A DNA stretch of 64,000 nucleotides from Przewalskia tangutica (GCA_029844215.1 CM056723.1:90202790-90266789), one strand, 5' to 3'. Numbered from the stretch's first letter, positions 1-11,264 are shown. Notes: generated by a model from the sequence alone, not told the origin. Program-made: numbers and translations.

Positions 1-855
1 ACGCTTCTTCTCCCACTTGTCGCCTCTCTTCAGGATACATGGTTGTTAGTGGCCATATCTTCTAATAACTCACGAGCATCGTGTCGCTTTTTTTCATGAA
101 TGCTCCACTGCCACGATCTACGATCCCGTTGTACCGTTCACCGTTGTAGAAGATGTGGACCAAGTTCCACAACTCAATGCAATGGTGTGGGCACTTTCTT
201 TGTAGATCCTGAACCTTTCCCACGCCATATAAAGACTCTCCATCACCTTGGTGAAGTTGTTCAACTCCCCTCTCAGTTTTCTGCTTTACAAGGCGGAAAG
301 AACTTGGCTAGGAATTTCGTGCTACCGTGCCATGTGAATATCGAATCGGTGGTAGAGAATTCAGCCATACTTTGCTCTATCCTCGAGTGAGAAGGAAAGA
401 GCCTCAACTCGACGGCATCATCGCACGCCGTTATATTCGAAAGTGGCACATAGCTCTAAGAAATTAGCTATGTGCATGTGTGATCCTCCGATGGCGATCC
501 TCCGAATTGCACGATGTCGTATCATGCTCAAAATTGTTGGTTTTATCTCGAAGTTGTTGGCTCTGTGCGGGAGCCTAATGCATGTCTGTGCTCCATTCAC
601 TCGTGGCAGCACATAATCTCCCAAACTTCTTTCTGGCTGGATTCGGACTCTATCCTCCACATCTACCGGCACTTGATGAGGATCTTCTGGGTTAGGTTGA
701 TTTTCACCTAACCATTCTCTCATCCTGTTATTGTTTAGATTGTCGTCCATCTCTATCAAAGTTGCAACCCGTTGATTCTTTCTGTTCTGTTTGCAGGTTT
801 TCTCGATCTCTGGATTGAAGGGAACAAGAGTATCTGCTCCTCTTCTCCTTCGCAT
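1..855 (-). pseudogene. Athila-like Ty3/gypsy gag fragment, frameshifted
   Basis: Capsid-type Gag of a Ty3/gypsy retrotransposon, read on the minus strand and cut by the window edge. The ATG at 855-853 opens with MRRRRGADTLVPFN. It is preceded by a possible splice acceptor (CTATTCAG followed by GCAACC). The first frame runs to 418 and shows the family's hallmark blocks ERSLGDYVLPRVNG, ANNFEIKPTILSMI and HIANFLELCATFEYNGV, which I recognise from plant Athila/Tat Gag. A one-base shift near 428 moves the next block (DDAVELRLFP-like) into another frame. Further shifts and stops follow, but a KFLAKFFPPCKAEN block is still readable near 284-329. The start lies just inside the PBS/LTR at 1014-2436, as expected for gag. 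It is certainly non-functional as written. The lineage assignment is from motif memory, so Athila versus another Tat-clade group is less certain. Confidence 0.75.
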
Positions 856-1013
856 AAACTGGTTGCCTGAATAGATCAGAAACAGAAAACAAATCACGGC
901 AACCTGATTTTCCGAAAAATAGCGAAAAACGTGAAAATTAAAATAAAAATTAAAAATTAAAGACCAAATTAGAAATTAAAAATAGATAATTTTGATATTG
1001 AACTAATGCCTAA
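856..1013 (-). other. Untranslated leader of the Athila-like element
   Basis: AT-rich sequence with runs of AAATTAAAA between the gag start and the primer site. It matches the region at 60155-60237 of the nested element (AAATTAGAAATTAAAAATAG and TTTGATATTGAACTA are shared), which supports the two elements being relatives. No ORF of note. Confidence 0.55.
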
Positions 1014-1029
1014 TCCCGTGAATGCGCCA
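1014..1029 (-). other. Degenerate tRNA-Asp primer binding site
   Basis: Plus-strand text TCCCGTGAATGCGCCA occupies the place of TCCCCGGCAACGGCGCCA at 60238-60255, which matches a tRNA-Asp 3' end. It has lost two bases and several matches. Flanking text (TGCCTAA before it, AAACTTGATGCG after it) is shared between the two sites. Confidence 0.6.
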
Positions 1030-1034
1030 AAACT

Positions 1035-2436
1035 TGATGCGCGTAATATGCACACACTTTTAAACGCAAGTGCACGTTATCGTATCAAGTAGTATAGTCT
1101 TAGATAAGACCGAATATCATCCTCTAGGATTAGGGTTCAAGTACCAACTATCTATTTTCTAGTATCTATTTGGTGACTTAATGATTGATTGTTTGGTTTA
1201 TAACTAAGAATTATTAAAGATAAGTAAATATAAAGAATTACTTCAGATGTGATGAGAATAGGGCTTCTATTTATCCTTACTATCCGCTTATGCTACTTAT
1301 TAATGCAGTACTTATGGTATTCTTCTTTTGGAGAAAGCAGGTTTACGAAATCGTTTTATACTCCCGTTAGGGTTATATAAACACTCAACCCCAGTATTGT
1401 TCCTTACCTAACTTTCGCTGATAAGGGTAACTCTATAGGAGGATTAAGAACAAAACCTAGTCGGCCACGCACAATGCGCAAAATTAGGGTTGTTAAGCCT
1501 CTCATCAACGCTACAAAACTAATTGAGGTATTTTCATCCCCAATTCAAGCCTGTCTACCCAACTTACAGCATATTCACAATCCCCCCTTTTCAGAATCTG
1601 ATTAGAAATCATATAGTGATAACTAGTTGTCAATTAGCTACCAAGAATTCAACTCAATTATTGGATAGATCTCTCAATAAGAATAATAACCATAAGCATG
1701 CATTAATTTATAACATAGGGTTCAAGAAATTCAACATAGAAAGCCCTATAAGAGAATTAGTTCCTAGCCATGAATATGACAAGAACTAATTCAAAGTTCA
1801 TCATGCAAAAACTGAATTAAAGAAAAGAAAAAGGAAAGAAATTACTAATGTTTAGGTCTCCAATCTCCTAGCAAGAAAATCTTGTGTTGTCAAGAAGGGG
1901 AACCCCCAAAAACTGCCTAGGGTTCTCCTTATATAGGTTTAAAACGCCTCCTTCTTTTCCCTGCAGGCCTGGCCCAAAAATCCGTCAAAAGACCTAATTT
2001 TTCCGCTCGTGCTGCCTCGCAGATAGCGCGCCGGAAGTTCTGCTTTCCGTCGGATGTTTTGGCGCCGCGGCCCTGATATCTGCTGTCTGAGGGCGCCGCG
2101 GCGCTGTAATTCCTGTAGCATCTCGGATGTTGAGTCCGCGCCCGCTGTTGCTGTCGGAGCCGCAAGGCTGGTTCTTCGCAGCCTCACGAATAGTGGCGTC
2201 GCGCCGCTTTTAGTGCGGCGGCCATGCCTGGTCGATTTCAGCCTCGTTCGCCACTTTCTCTCGCTTCACCGCACTCCTCTTTGCCCTCTTTTTGCTCCTT
2301 TTCCGCCATTTGGCCATTTCAACCACTTTGACTCAATAGAAAGAAAAACTACCCTAATACAACACTTATATGTGCAAAATGGGACAAAAGACTAACTAAA
2401 ACTGACTCAAAAGGTGTATATAAAATACACCGATCA
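1035..2436 (-). repeat. Athila-like LTR (5' LTR of minus-strand element)
   Basis: A 1.4 kb LTR starting TGATGCGCGTAATATG and ending TACACCGATCA on the plus strand, so it has TG...CA ends. It is homologous over most of its length to the two LTRs at 56397-57896 and 60262-61751, but differs in the middle (about 1850-2330). A minus-strand TATA-like box lies at 1928-1935. A GC-rich stretch with repeated GGCGCCGCG words lies at about 2020-2220. The other LTR of this element is outside the window, so its target duplication cannot be checked. The right-hand flank is TAGCC. The short ORFs readable here are not genes. Confidence 0.8.
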
Positions 2437-2737
2437 TAGCCCAGTGTCGTCATAACTCGACACTGGGACAGTTTTGAGTCCGCGTTAGCCCGCCTTGGTG
2501 TTTTGACCATGGTAGCCCAGTGTCGTCATAACTCGACACTGGGACAGCTTTGAGTCCGCGTTAGCCCGCCTTGGTGTTTCGACCATGGTAACCCAAAGGT
2601 CGCCATAACTCCGATCGGGACGATTTTGATTTTTGCGTCGATCTTGTCTACCGCCTAACATTTTTGCAATTCGAAGATCGAGACAAAATTAGCTATGAGT
2701 CAGCGTCTTTGTCCAAGATTCTTCCATCATCTCCATA
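2437..2737 (+). other. 3' internal end of a Tat/Ogre-like element, with 76-bp direct repeats
   Basis: Non-coding sequence immediately before a polypurine tract and a Tat-type LTR. It begins with two near-identical 76-bp repeats (2437-2512 and 2513-2588), followed by a diverged third partial copy (from 2589). Each full copy contains CCCAGTGTCG, then TCATAACT, then CGACACTGGG, which is a perfect 10-bp stem with an 8-nt loop. No coding region recognised. Confidence 0.6.
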
Positions 2738-2751
2738 CAAAGAGGACAAAT
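2738..2751 (+). other. Polypurine tract of the left Tat element
   Basis: CAAAGAGGACAAAT abuts the LTR start TGTTGACACC. Its position and purine content fit a plus-strand primer, and mark the following LTR as a 3' LTR. Confidence 0.6.
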
Positions 2752-3798
2752 TGTTGACACCGAATTTTGACCATACCGGCCAGTCATTAGCTATACAATT
2801 AGACTTATTTTTTAAAATAATTTTTATGATTTTTTATAATAAAATGCAGCGATAAAACATAAATACAGGCATAAATAAACAATTTAATAATGGCATCGCG
2901 TCTTGCGTAGAGTTTTAAGCACTTAGAGTCCCGCGCCCGCATTAATTAATTTTAAGCCCTGTCATGATTCTTAATTAATAATAAATACGTCAAATTAGCA
3001 GTGACGTCGCGCCAAATAGCATAGTCGCATTTATTAATACGCAAAGCAATTTCATAACTTATTTTAATTAGATAATAATGCACAATAAATAAGATTTTAA
3101 ATAATAGCACCGCATTTTGAGTAAAAGCTTTAAACAATTCTTAATATCATACTTGCATTTAGCATTTAAATAATTTAATCTAAACTCAATTCAATTTTAA
3201 TTTAACTTCGCAATAATGCACAATAATAAGATTTTAAATAATAGCGCCGCATTCTAAAATATTAAGCACTAATTAAATAGCACGCCCATTTTATTCTTGT
3301 AATAATTTTAATAAAGCACCTAAATAATCTAAGCACAATTTATTGTTTTAATTTACTACTAATTAATTAACTCCTTAACTAATTTAATACTACCCTTTAA
3401 CTACCCAAATTTCCACTACCGTGCCCAACATCCGCGACTACACCAGTGCCCAACACCTGTGCCCCATTCCTTTAATCCCACGCCGCCAGCCGCTCTAACT
3501 TTTATTTTGCCTTTTTTCCTCGTCTTCCCCCCTTTCAACAGCCCTGAGAAGAAAACCTAAACCTAGCAGACCCGCCGCACCAACACTAGCACACCCCGAG
3601 ATTCTCGCCGGAGAATCCGGGGGCCTTCCTTACCCATGCAAGCGCAGCCAACGATTTCTTACCATAGATAACCAAATCCCTTCAAATCAGAACCCGTTCG
3701 AATCACACAAAATCAGTAGCAAATCAATACGAATCAGCACCAATATCGTCCAAAATCCGCCTTCATTTACTTACCAATATTAGAACTCAAACGAGGGC

Positions 3799-3806
3799 TA
3801 TATAAG
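3799..3806 (+). promoter_or_regulatory. TATA-like box in Tat LTR
   Basis: TATATAAG within AGGGCTATATAAGCACATGC, conserved in the second LTR at 53840-53847. This is a plausible U3 promoter. No transcript evidence is available. Confidence 0.5.
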
Positions 3807-5744
3807 CACATGCAAGGGGGGGATACAGGGCATGGATTTAGGGCTGAGAAGAGTCAAATAACAACAACAGAGGAGAAAAAAAAAGAAAGAAAGAACAGAG
3901 CACAGGGAAGACAGGCAGTAAGAGAGGGTCAGACACAGAGCAGAGCTCAGTCGGGGGAGAACTCAGAGGGCAGACGATAGGAGAGGGCTCAGGGGGGATC
4001 AGTCGAGCACAGTAGGGCAGAAAACATAGGTCGAACACCCCTCCTTTTACCTTCGAGGATACCTTTAGCATTTTTTCTGCAATCCCTTAGTATTCTGCAT
4101 CCTTAAGTTCGCATTAGCAAGCCTTCCGAGTGGCTCCGACGACTTGATACGCTGCCGGTTATGAAGGTAAATCTGAATTCTTCTCAGTTCATTTTGTGTT
4201 CCTGTGTGTATGTGTGAGTAAACATGTGTTGTTTAGTTCATTCATATTATTGACATTGTGTTCATATGTTGGGTTATAGCCTGCTATCCCGCCTTAAGTA
4301 TGCTCTATTCTGTTTGGGTAAATAACCGAAATATGATTAGCAATGTAGTTTCTTCATGTATGTGTGTTAAACTAATTCGAAGACTGTTTGAGGAAGATTA
4401 TTGGGTGCATGAATCTGTTAGCATAACATCAAGCATTTGGCATAGTACTTGAGTTAAACAATCTGCCTACTACGTCGTTGTGTTAAATTCTGTGTTAATC
4501 TACCGATAGAGGTCTCTGTGCCCCTTCTGTTTTATGGGTCATTAAGTTGGGTGTTGGAATACAAAATGGGATAGTTCCATTAAGTTTAGTTCTAATTAGC
4601 ATATTCTCAACTGCCTCCATGTCAAGAAATAAGATATGTGTGCCATTGGAACTAGATTAAAACATGCCTACCTATCTCATGGTTTGCATTACCTTTTTTG
4701 ATCATATGTGATGGTCTCCAGCATATTGATGCCTCTTTGCTTCTTGTCTTTTATTAGTTATATCTCTATATTGGTATGTCTAAGTGCTAAGATATACACC
4801 TGCATGTAAACTGCCTGTTATAATATGTGTTGCATCTCTGAGTCATCCAATGGTATAAAGATCATGTATTTATCTCATTATAGTTCTTAGAAGAGTCTAT
4901 GTAAGCATACATATTCTCTCCCCAACAGTAAGTTGCATCTTCAATTCAGCTCGTATAGTCCTAATCTGCAAGAAATGCACCTCTGGTTAGTCGATTTTGC
5001 TCAAGTGAGTCCGGCATCTTGATTACACGTGATTACCCTGTTTGTTCAAATATAAGAAAATGTCCCCACTCTATTTGCTTTTTGTGGATGTGTGAGTTTG
5101 CCCATAATCGGGTGCCCTTACTTGATTAAGATCATATGAGCATTTTGATTTACTTGTATTGTTGATAAAAATTGAACATATACTAATCCTTATCTTTTTC
5201 TTATTTTCACATGAAATGCATTGGAGCAAAAATGAAGAGTCTCATTGCGAGACTCATCAGGAAGCTACTTCAAATGAAGACCCGCATCTATGTGCATCCG
5301 CATTCACATTCCTGCCTCAGCACTCCTAAAACAAAAATAGGACAAGATGACGTCGTCATCCATCTCAACTCCTTTTACTCTCTTAATCTCCCCACCCTAT
5401 TTTTGTGTCTATTATTTGCTATTGTAATTTCGTTATCTAACTTTGTAATTAATAGGAGACGTAGAGCATTTAGTCTTTGAACATATGAGATGGGAGGTAA
5501 TTTACATTTAGGAATACACTTCTACTTTATTTGTCTTTTAGGATTGTTAGGCATGTCTAAATTCTGACAAAATAATCTAAACAATTTAACTTGCATCATA
5601 AAACCAACATTTTGTTTCTTATTAAAATCCATAACAGATTTTTCCTAAACTCTCAAGAATCATCTTAAAGTACCTCTTATATAATATTATACGCAGTTAA
5701 GCAAGATTAATTTAGTCAAGATACATAATTAGTCCATAAAGCAC

Positions 5745-6440
5745 CCGCTTAGCATTCTCTAGCATTTCTAGCCATTTTTAGCACTTTTAATCACCCTTTG
5801 GCATTTAGCACCTTTAGCACATTTTGTCCTTAACATTTTAGCACTTCCTAGCATTCTCTTGTACTTTAGCATATTAGCACTACTTTCAGCACGTTAGCAT
5901 TTAGCACTTTTAAGCGCCTCTTAGCACCTTTAGCACCCCTCTAGCATTTAATACCTTTTAGCAACCTTTAGTATTTTAAGCACTTTTAAACATTTAGCAT
6001 TTGGCTCTTTTATTTATTTATAACACCTTTTGCCCTTTTTATACTTTAAGCACCTTTTAAACATTTTAACATTTTAGCGTTTTATTAAGCAGGAGGAGCT
6101 TTTATTTTGCATCTTTAAACATAATAATTACCCTAGGTTTGGCAGGACAACCGCAAGTTAGCGGATCTTAGAGGGTGCCTAACCCCTTCCCTCTAGATTA
6201 ATAAAGAACCCTTACCCAGAATCTCATTAAGTTTAGCAGACCATTAAATGGAGTTAGTGTTGACTTTAACCTAGTTGACATTTAGGTGTCCTAATTCACC
6301 CAAACTAATTAGGTGGCGACTCCGCGAACCCTAGCATATTAGCATTTTAGCATTTCCTAGCAACCCTTTAGCATTTTAGCGTTTTTAATATTCTAGCAAC
6401 CCTTTAGCATCTTTAAACATTTAGCACTTTTAAACTATTT
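5745..6440 (+). repeat. TTTAGCA-rich low-complexity segment of the Tat LTR
   Basis: Dozens of irregularly spaced words such as TTTAGCA, CATTTAGCAC and CTAGCATT, on a pyrimidine-biased strand. A unique GC-richer block (about 6110-6340, including CCTAGGTTTGGCAGGACAAC) interrupts it. The segment is repeated at 55785-56396 and 61752-61870 in the second LTR. The nested element inserted inside it there. Confidence 0.6.
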
Positions 6441-6537
6441 AGTCATTTTTGGCATTTTATCGTCTAACACTTTTATTTGAGCAGGAGCCATTTTATTTTA
6501 AAAAAATGTCGCGGTCGAAAATGGGCGCGACAAAAAT

Positions 6538-7030
6538 GACCAAAATAGACCTCTTTGCCCTGGTAGAATTTTTAGGTTTTTCGCGTTTTTCCGCCGTCGG
6601 CGCCGCGACGCTAATTCCTTCGATGGTTATTGCCTCTCAGGCGCCACGACGCTTCCTCCAGGCGCCGCGACGCTAATTCCTTCGATGGTTACTAGCTCTG
6701 GAGCGCCGCGGTTCTTGCCTTTATGCGCCGCGACTCTTGCCTCTATGCGTCGCGGCTCTTAATCCGAGCAACTTATGCACATTTTCTTTGTAGACCCCGA
6801 GGGGTCGACCATGTAGTTTTGTTTAATTTTTTTTTCGAGCTTTCCAGGCCTTCTTTGACCGCTTTCTTGGAACTCAATGTGCATTTTGGGCCTCCATACT
6901 CCTATTTTCCTTTGAATTTGCCTCAAACCTTATGAATCGCTTAAAACCTGAAAACACTACACAAAACGCATAATACTGCACAAAACAACTAAAAGGGACA
7001 TAAAAGACTCCCTAAAGCAGACTCTAAAAT
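6538..7030 (-). repeat. Diverged Athila-like LTR relic, second half
   Basis: Right half of the relic found whole at inner unit junctions. Here its left side was replaced by the Tat LTR. It contains repeated GC-rich GCGCCGCGACGCTAATTCC words. The 3' portion resembles 2330-2430 of the LTR at 1035-2436 (GGGACATAAAAGACT against GGGACAAAAGACT). The short ORFs here are chance. Confidence 0.5.
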
Positions 7031-9727
7031 TGTCCTAAAATGGACTTAACATGTAGCGTTTAGATATCGACTAGGGTTAAAGAAAGATTTAGGGATTTTT
7101 GTAATAAGTGGCCGAAAATTAGAAGAAAAGAGGGGATAAATCGGGTAGAATGTGGTATGAATTAGGGCAAAATTTCTGACTCTTGATCCATGTAAGAGAA
7201 TTGATTCCTTGATCATTTCATTCCAATGTTAGGTAATATAGACAACGACAAAACGAATGGTCATTATATGTATATTCGAAATGCAGAAAACAATGACCAT
7301 ACTTTATGATGAACTATTATACGCAAACCTTAATATTTTGATTTAAAATAAATAATACATCATTCATCTTTTGTGTGAAAGAATTGTTTTTTTGAATTAA
7401 CATTTTCAAGTGGTTTTAAAAATTAAAAATTATCGTACCATCGATAAATTATATTAACATTCCAAATTGATAGTTCTATGTCAAAAATAATTAAAATGGA
7501 AATAATTAGACCTTTAAATACGTAATGACATGAAAATAAAAACAAAACTTTACAAAAAATTGACTTGTTTACATGCAATTATATATATATATATAACTTT
7601 ATAAGACTAAGGGGGTTTATCATCTCATGTAAAGTGAATGTAGTACGTATTATTTTTCAAGCTCAAAATATTAAAGGATTAAGTGGAATTTATATATTCA
7701 TAGTTACCTGATTATAATTTCAATAGCAGTCTTTTAAGGGGGTTAAAAAACGTTTACTTCTTCCTCCACCTAATAACTCGTACCCGATCCGATTAAAATC
7801 TCCAATGAACCAATGAGAAAACCCTCAATTGCCGGAGATCAATCCCTTTGCTCCGAAGGCGAAGAGCAATGCCGGAGACAATTCCGTCACGCCACCCCAT
7901 GGACGCCTTACAAAGATACTAGAATTGAAAACAAAATAGAGTAATAAATCAGAAACAACAGTTGATTGCCAACATCCGCATAATAAAACTCCGTTGAAGA
8001 AGTAAACTAAAGCAGCCATTGAAAAGGCTTTTCGAAGCTTGCCTCGAAATGTTCAGATTTGTGAATTTGAGTGTTAAAATCAATTGGGTGATACTAATTT
8101 TTAAGTTGGTAGCATGAATAACTATAGAATTGAAGCTTAGAACATGAGATTTTTTTTTGAAAACTTCATGAAAGCCATTAATGAATCTTAAAGCTTCAAG
8201 TTAAAAGATAAAAGAAGAGGGATTGAATCTTTGACTTGGTGGAGATAGAGATTTTACAGACGGGTCGCGTCAAAATACGGGTCATATTTTTAAATTTTTG
8301 AATGGTTTAAAATTGGGCTCAAAGGTGGATGGAAGGTATTTTATACCAATTATAATAGTTTAGGGATATTTTAGGCCTTTTCTGATTATTATAATGATGA
8401 TGCAATTTTTAATCCATACCCAAATAATCTATAAAAAAAGTATTTGTTCGAGAAACCCGCCTTAACGTAATAGGAAGGACCGCAAGATGGTTATTACTTC
8501 TGTCTGAGGGTTTATATTCTATCAATAAAGAATCAAATTTTTAATAGAAAAGAATCATTAGACGGAAAAAAACAGGAAGAATATTTTTGTTCCGCCCGTT
8601 CCATTTTCCCTTTGAAGAGGAGAGAAAAACCCGCCCACCATCCTCTTATTGGGACTAATTAGGGAATGTGGAGCAATATAGAAGCACATTACGAATTTAA
8701 AGTTTATTGGTTCTTGTATTAATTTTAAATTAATATGTAGTAGTAATTGAATTCACAGTTAAATGTGTAATGAGTAACATATATAAAATTTGAGCAAAAG
8801 TTACTGAGTTCTCGTGAACATCACGAATGACAATATATATTTTGCAATTTCACGGTACTTTGTTAAAATTACCAAAAGAGTATAAATATTTGAAATTGTG
8901 AAAAATTATGAAATATTATGAAAATATCATAATCCGACAGGCATTAATGATTTCAAGTGTATACTAAATATTTTTCCATTTTTTTTGTTTCGATAAAGTG
9001 TTTCATACCCACATTAATAGAGGCTTGATTGATTTTAATTTGCGTCGTAAAGCATCATATTAGAGGTAAACCACTTTTTAATAAAGGTGATTTCAATATC
9101 TAAGACTTGAAACCGAGACATCTGATTAAAATTAAAATAATACTTACCACTCCAGCATAATCATTATTGGTTCCAATTTGTTTTCTTCATATGGCGCTAG
9201 TTAAGACATCTCATTAACATAGTATATATCTTTAGAATGTTATCTTAACTGCACGACACTGTTCTAAAATTATAAGTTACAAAACTTTGAACTCGACTAA
9301 AAATCTGAACTATTTCGTAATTAAGTCATTGGATTTTAAGACTTAAAAGTTCAAAATGAAATGCATGTATTTGTGTCGAAAATAATGTTTTCTACTTTCA
9401 ATAAATAACGCGAAACGTAAGACATAATTTCCTTTAGTAACTCTCTTTTCTTTATTGATATTCAACTAATTTAGTTTACTTCTTCTCGTTTTTGTTTTTT
9501 CCGTTTTGCAAGTGTTAATTAATTGTATACTTTCATTAATAATCACAGACCATTTCGTTAATATTATACCTTCATTTTTCAAGCTAAGGTACCTATATAA
9601 TCTCCTTCTTATGCAAAACATTTCATAGTACTTTCAATAAATCATAAATATAATAAGTATTAATTTAGCATTTTCATGGCTACTCAAGTATTCAGCCTCA
9701 TAAAACAAAGACCACGAAAACAAAGTA

Positions 9728-9729
<2 letters not shown>

Positions 9730-9801
<72 letters not shown>
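9730..9801 (+). repeat. (AT)n microsatellite, unit 1
   Basis: About 72 bp of TA repeats with one interruption. The same locus is about 10-35 bp long in the other units, so it is hypervariable between copies. Confidence 0.9.
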
Positions 9802-9803
<2 letters not shown>

Positions 9804-9940
9804 TTATCCTTCTTCTTGATGTACCATATATAGACCATATTCGCATTACAATGAGTCTAAATTTAATATAACTAATTTTTTTGTTTAATTATATATGCAT
9901 ATATAGATTTGAGCCGACAATGAATGTCATAGTGATTGGT

Positions 9941-10207
9941 GTTCGCCACAAAAACCTTTCATTTTTACGGCGAATGGTGATGTCACCAAAATAATTCATG
10001 TGTTTCTAGTGTTGACTGCCCGTGTTGCCACAAAATATTGTCACATTTCTTATATAATAGTTGTCGGAAGTGGAGCTGCCTATTGGTTTAGGTCCTGCGT
10101 TCAAACTCCAGTTTTGTAGTTTTTAAAATACCGTTAATAGAATTCTTAGCTCCTTTATTGATAAGTTTCACTTTGAAGATTAATAATATGTTATTTATTT
10201 TTGTTAA
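9941..10207 (+). repeat. Upstream copy of the GRP-flanking direct repeat (unit 1)
   Basis: Runs from GTTCGCCACAAAAACC to TTATTTTTGTTAAG and ends about 20 bp before the GRP ATG. It aligns with 10856-11234 downstream of the gene. Shared blocks include TTGCCACAAAATAT, CACATTTCTTATATAATAG, GTCGGAAGTGGAGCT, GCGTTCAAACTCCAG and ATTCTTAGCTCCTTTATTG. The upstream copy lacks about 113 bp present downstream. A TATA-like box (TATATAAT, near 10050) lies inside and could serve the GRP gene. The pair recurs in every unit. Confidence 0.75.
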
Positions 10208-10228
10208 GTGCTAAATGTAGATGCAAAG

Positions 10229-10714
10229 ATGAGATGCAAGTTGATGCTTGTTGTTGTTGTGGGAGTTCTAGTGCAAACTTCCTCTGCAAGGAAGCTTCTT
10301 GAGAATCCATTATTACCCAATTTACCTAACTTCAACGGTGGATTTGACCAAATCTTAGGAGGTCTTGGTGGAGGTGGCGGCGGCGGTGGTGGCGGAGGAG
10401 GAGGTAATAATGGTGGATTTGGTGCTGGCTTCGGATTTGGCGAGGGTCATGGATCGGGTGCAAATAGCGAGTTTGACCAAATTGTAGGAGGTCTTGTTGG
10501 TGGTGGTGGAGGCGGCGGTGGCGGAGGTGGAGGAGGAGGTAGTGATGGTGGATTTGGTTCCGGCTTTGGATATGGAGAAGGTCATGGATCTGGTGCAAAC
10601 GGTAGCGACGGTGGCGGTGGAGGTGGAGGCGGTGGTGGTGGCGGCGGCGGTGAAAATGGTGGTAGTGGTTTTGGTGCCGGAGCAGGATGGGGCCATGGTG
10701 GTGGTGGCAATTGA
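10229..10714 (+). CDS. Secreted glycine-rich protein, copy 1 (intact, 161 aa)
   Basis: Single-exon ORF. The frame stays open seven codons upstream, but the first in-frame ATG is at 10229, and starting there puts a typical signal peptide at the N-terminus (MRCKLMLVVVVGVLVQTSSA, cleavage expected before RK). The mature part begins RKLLENPLLPNLPNFNGGFDQ. It then has three Gly runs separated by two related modules, GGFGAGFGFGEGHGSGANSE and GGFGSGFGYGEGHGSGANGS, and ends GWGHGGGGN. Plant secreted GRPs of this kind are usually cell-wall or extracellular structural proteins, so an apoplastic location is inferred. A specific role cannot be read from the sequence. There is no Cys-rich, RNA-binding or oleosin-type domain. 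Direct repeats of about 270-380 bp flank the gene. Confidence 0.8.
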   Translation: MRCKLMLVVVVGVLVQTSSARKLLENPLLPNLPNFNGGFDQILGGLGGGGGGGGGGGGGNNGGFGAGFGFGEGHGSGANSEFDQIVGGLVGGGGGGGGGGGGGGSDGGFGSGFGYGEGHGSGANGSDGGGGGGGGGGGGGGENGGSGFGAGAGWGHGGGGN

Positions 10715-10855
10715 TCGCTCCAATTGCTCAAACAATTTTTTTCTCTAATATAATAAGTGAAAGCAAATTAAAGTAAGTAATTTGTTATAGGGAACTTCTC
10801 TTTTCCCTTATAATTATATTAAAGATATTGTGCTATGGCCCATCGGCCAGTGACT

Positions 10856-11234
10856 CTTGAACAAAAACATTCAATTTTTGCGGCGAATAAGTCATGTGTT
10901 TCTAATGGGACTATCCGTATTGCCACAAAATATCGTCACATTTCTTATATAATAGTTGTCGGAAGTGGAGCTACCTATTGGAAGGGAGTTCAAATGAATC
11001 TCCTATGTTGAAATAATACTGAGCAAATAGAATAAAAATGATTATATTTATATATACATAGTAACATGAATAGTTGAATTCCTTTACCACTAGAGAAATT
11101 GATTTAGGTCCCGCGTTCAAACTCCAGGTGCAACATTTTGTAGTTTTTAAAATCCTCTTGATAGAATTCTTAGCTCCTTTATTGATAAGTTTCACTTTGA
11201 AGACTAACAATATGCTATTTATTTTTAATGCAAG
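10856..11234 (+). repeat. Downstream copy of the GRP-flanking direct repeat (unit 1)
   Basis: Partner of 9941-10207. It carries an extra internal block of about 113 bp (roughly 10982-11096, GGAGTTCAAATGAATCTCC to TAGAGAAATTGA) and lacks a short GGTGATGTCACC segment present upstream. ORFs read in it on either strand have no recognisable domain. Confidence 0.7.
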
Positions 11235-11264
11235 ATTAATGACTCTTCTTCTTATTAAGATAGC

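Larger units (their letters stand above)
2752..6532 (+). repeat. Tat/Ogre-like 3' LTR (3.78 kb)
   Basis: A long LTR that begins TGTTGACACC and ends GGGCGCGACA. It is preceded by a polypurine tract and followed directly by AAAAT of the tandem unit. It is collinear with the second copy at 52827-61933 once the nested insertion there is removed. From about 4190 to 5740 the two copies differ by only a handful of bases. The segment 3430-4080 differs densely. It carries a TATA-like box (3799-3806), a T-rich middle with possible splice signals, and a segment rich in TTTAGCA words (about 5745-6440). The great LTR length and the TGTTGACACC start are typical of Tat/Ogre elements. The 60-90 aa ORFs inside (for example 5211-5480) have no recognisable domain. 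Confidence 0.85.

Noticed and set aside
1523..1789. 88-aa ORF repeated at 56889-57152 and 60755-61021
   Set aside because: It is inside LTRs of the Athila-like family, has no domain, and is antisense to the element's own direction.
8040..9730. Possible further gene in the long spacer of each unit
   Set aside because: Very AT-rich with stops in all frames and no recognisable domain or exon structure.
9634..9846. ORFs with long YIYIYI runs (also 18082-18294)
   Set aside because: Translation of AT microsatellites.
10208..10228. GRP frame extended seven codons upstream
   Set aside because: It would start at GTG. In a plant nuclear gene the ATG at 10229 is the likely start, and it places the signal peptide at the N-terminus.
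10332..10735. His/Gln-rich and Thr/Ser-rich ORFs on the minus strand of every GRP copy, and a Val/Glu-rich ORF at 10494-10748
   Set aside because: They are mirror frames of the Gly codons (GGN runs) and disappear outside the GRP gene. The signal-peptide frame is the real one.
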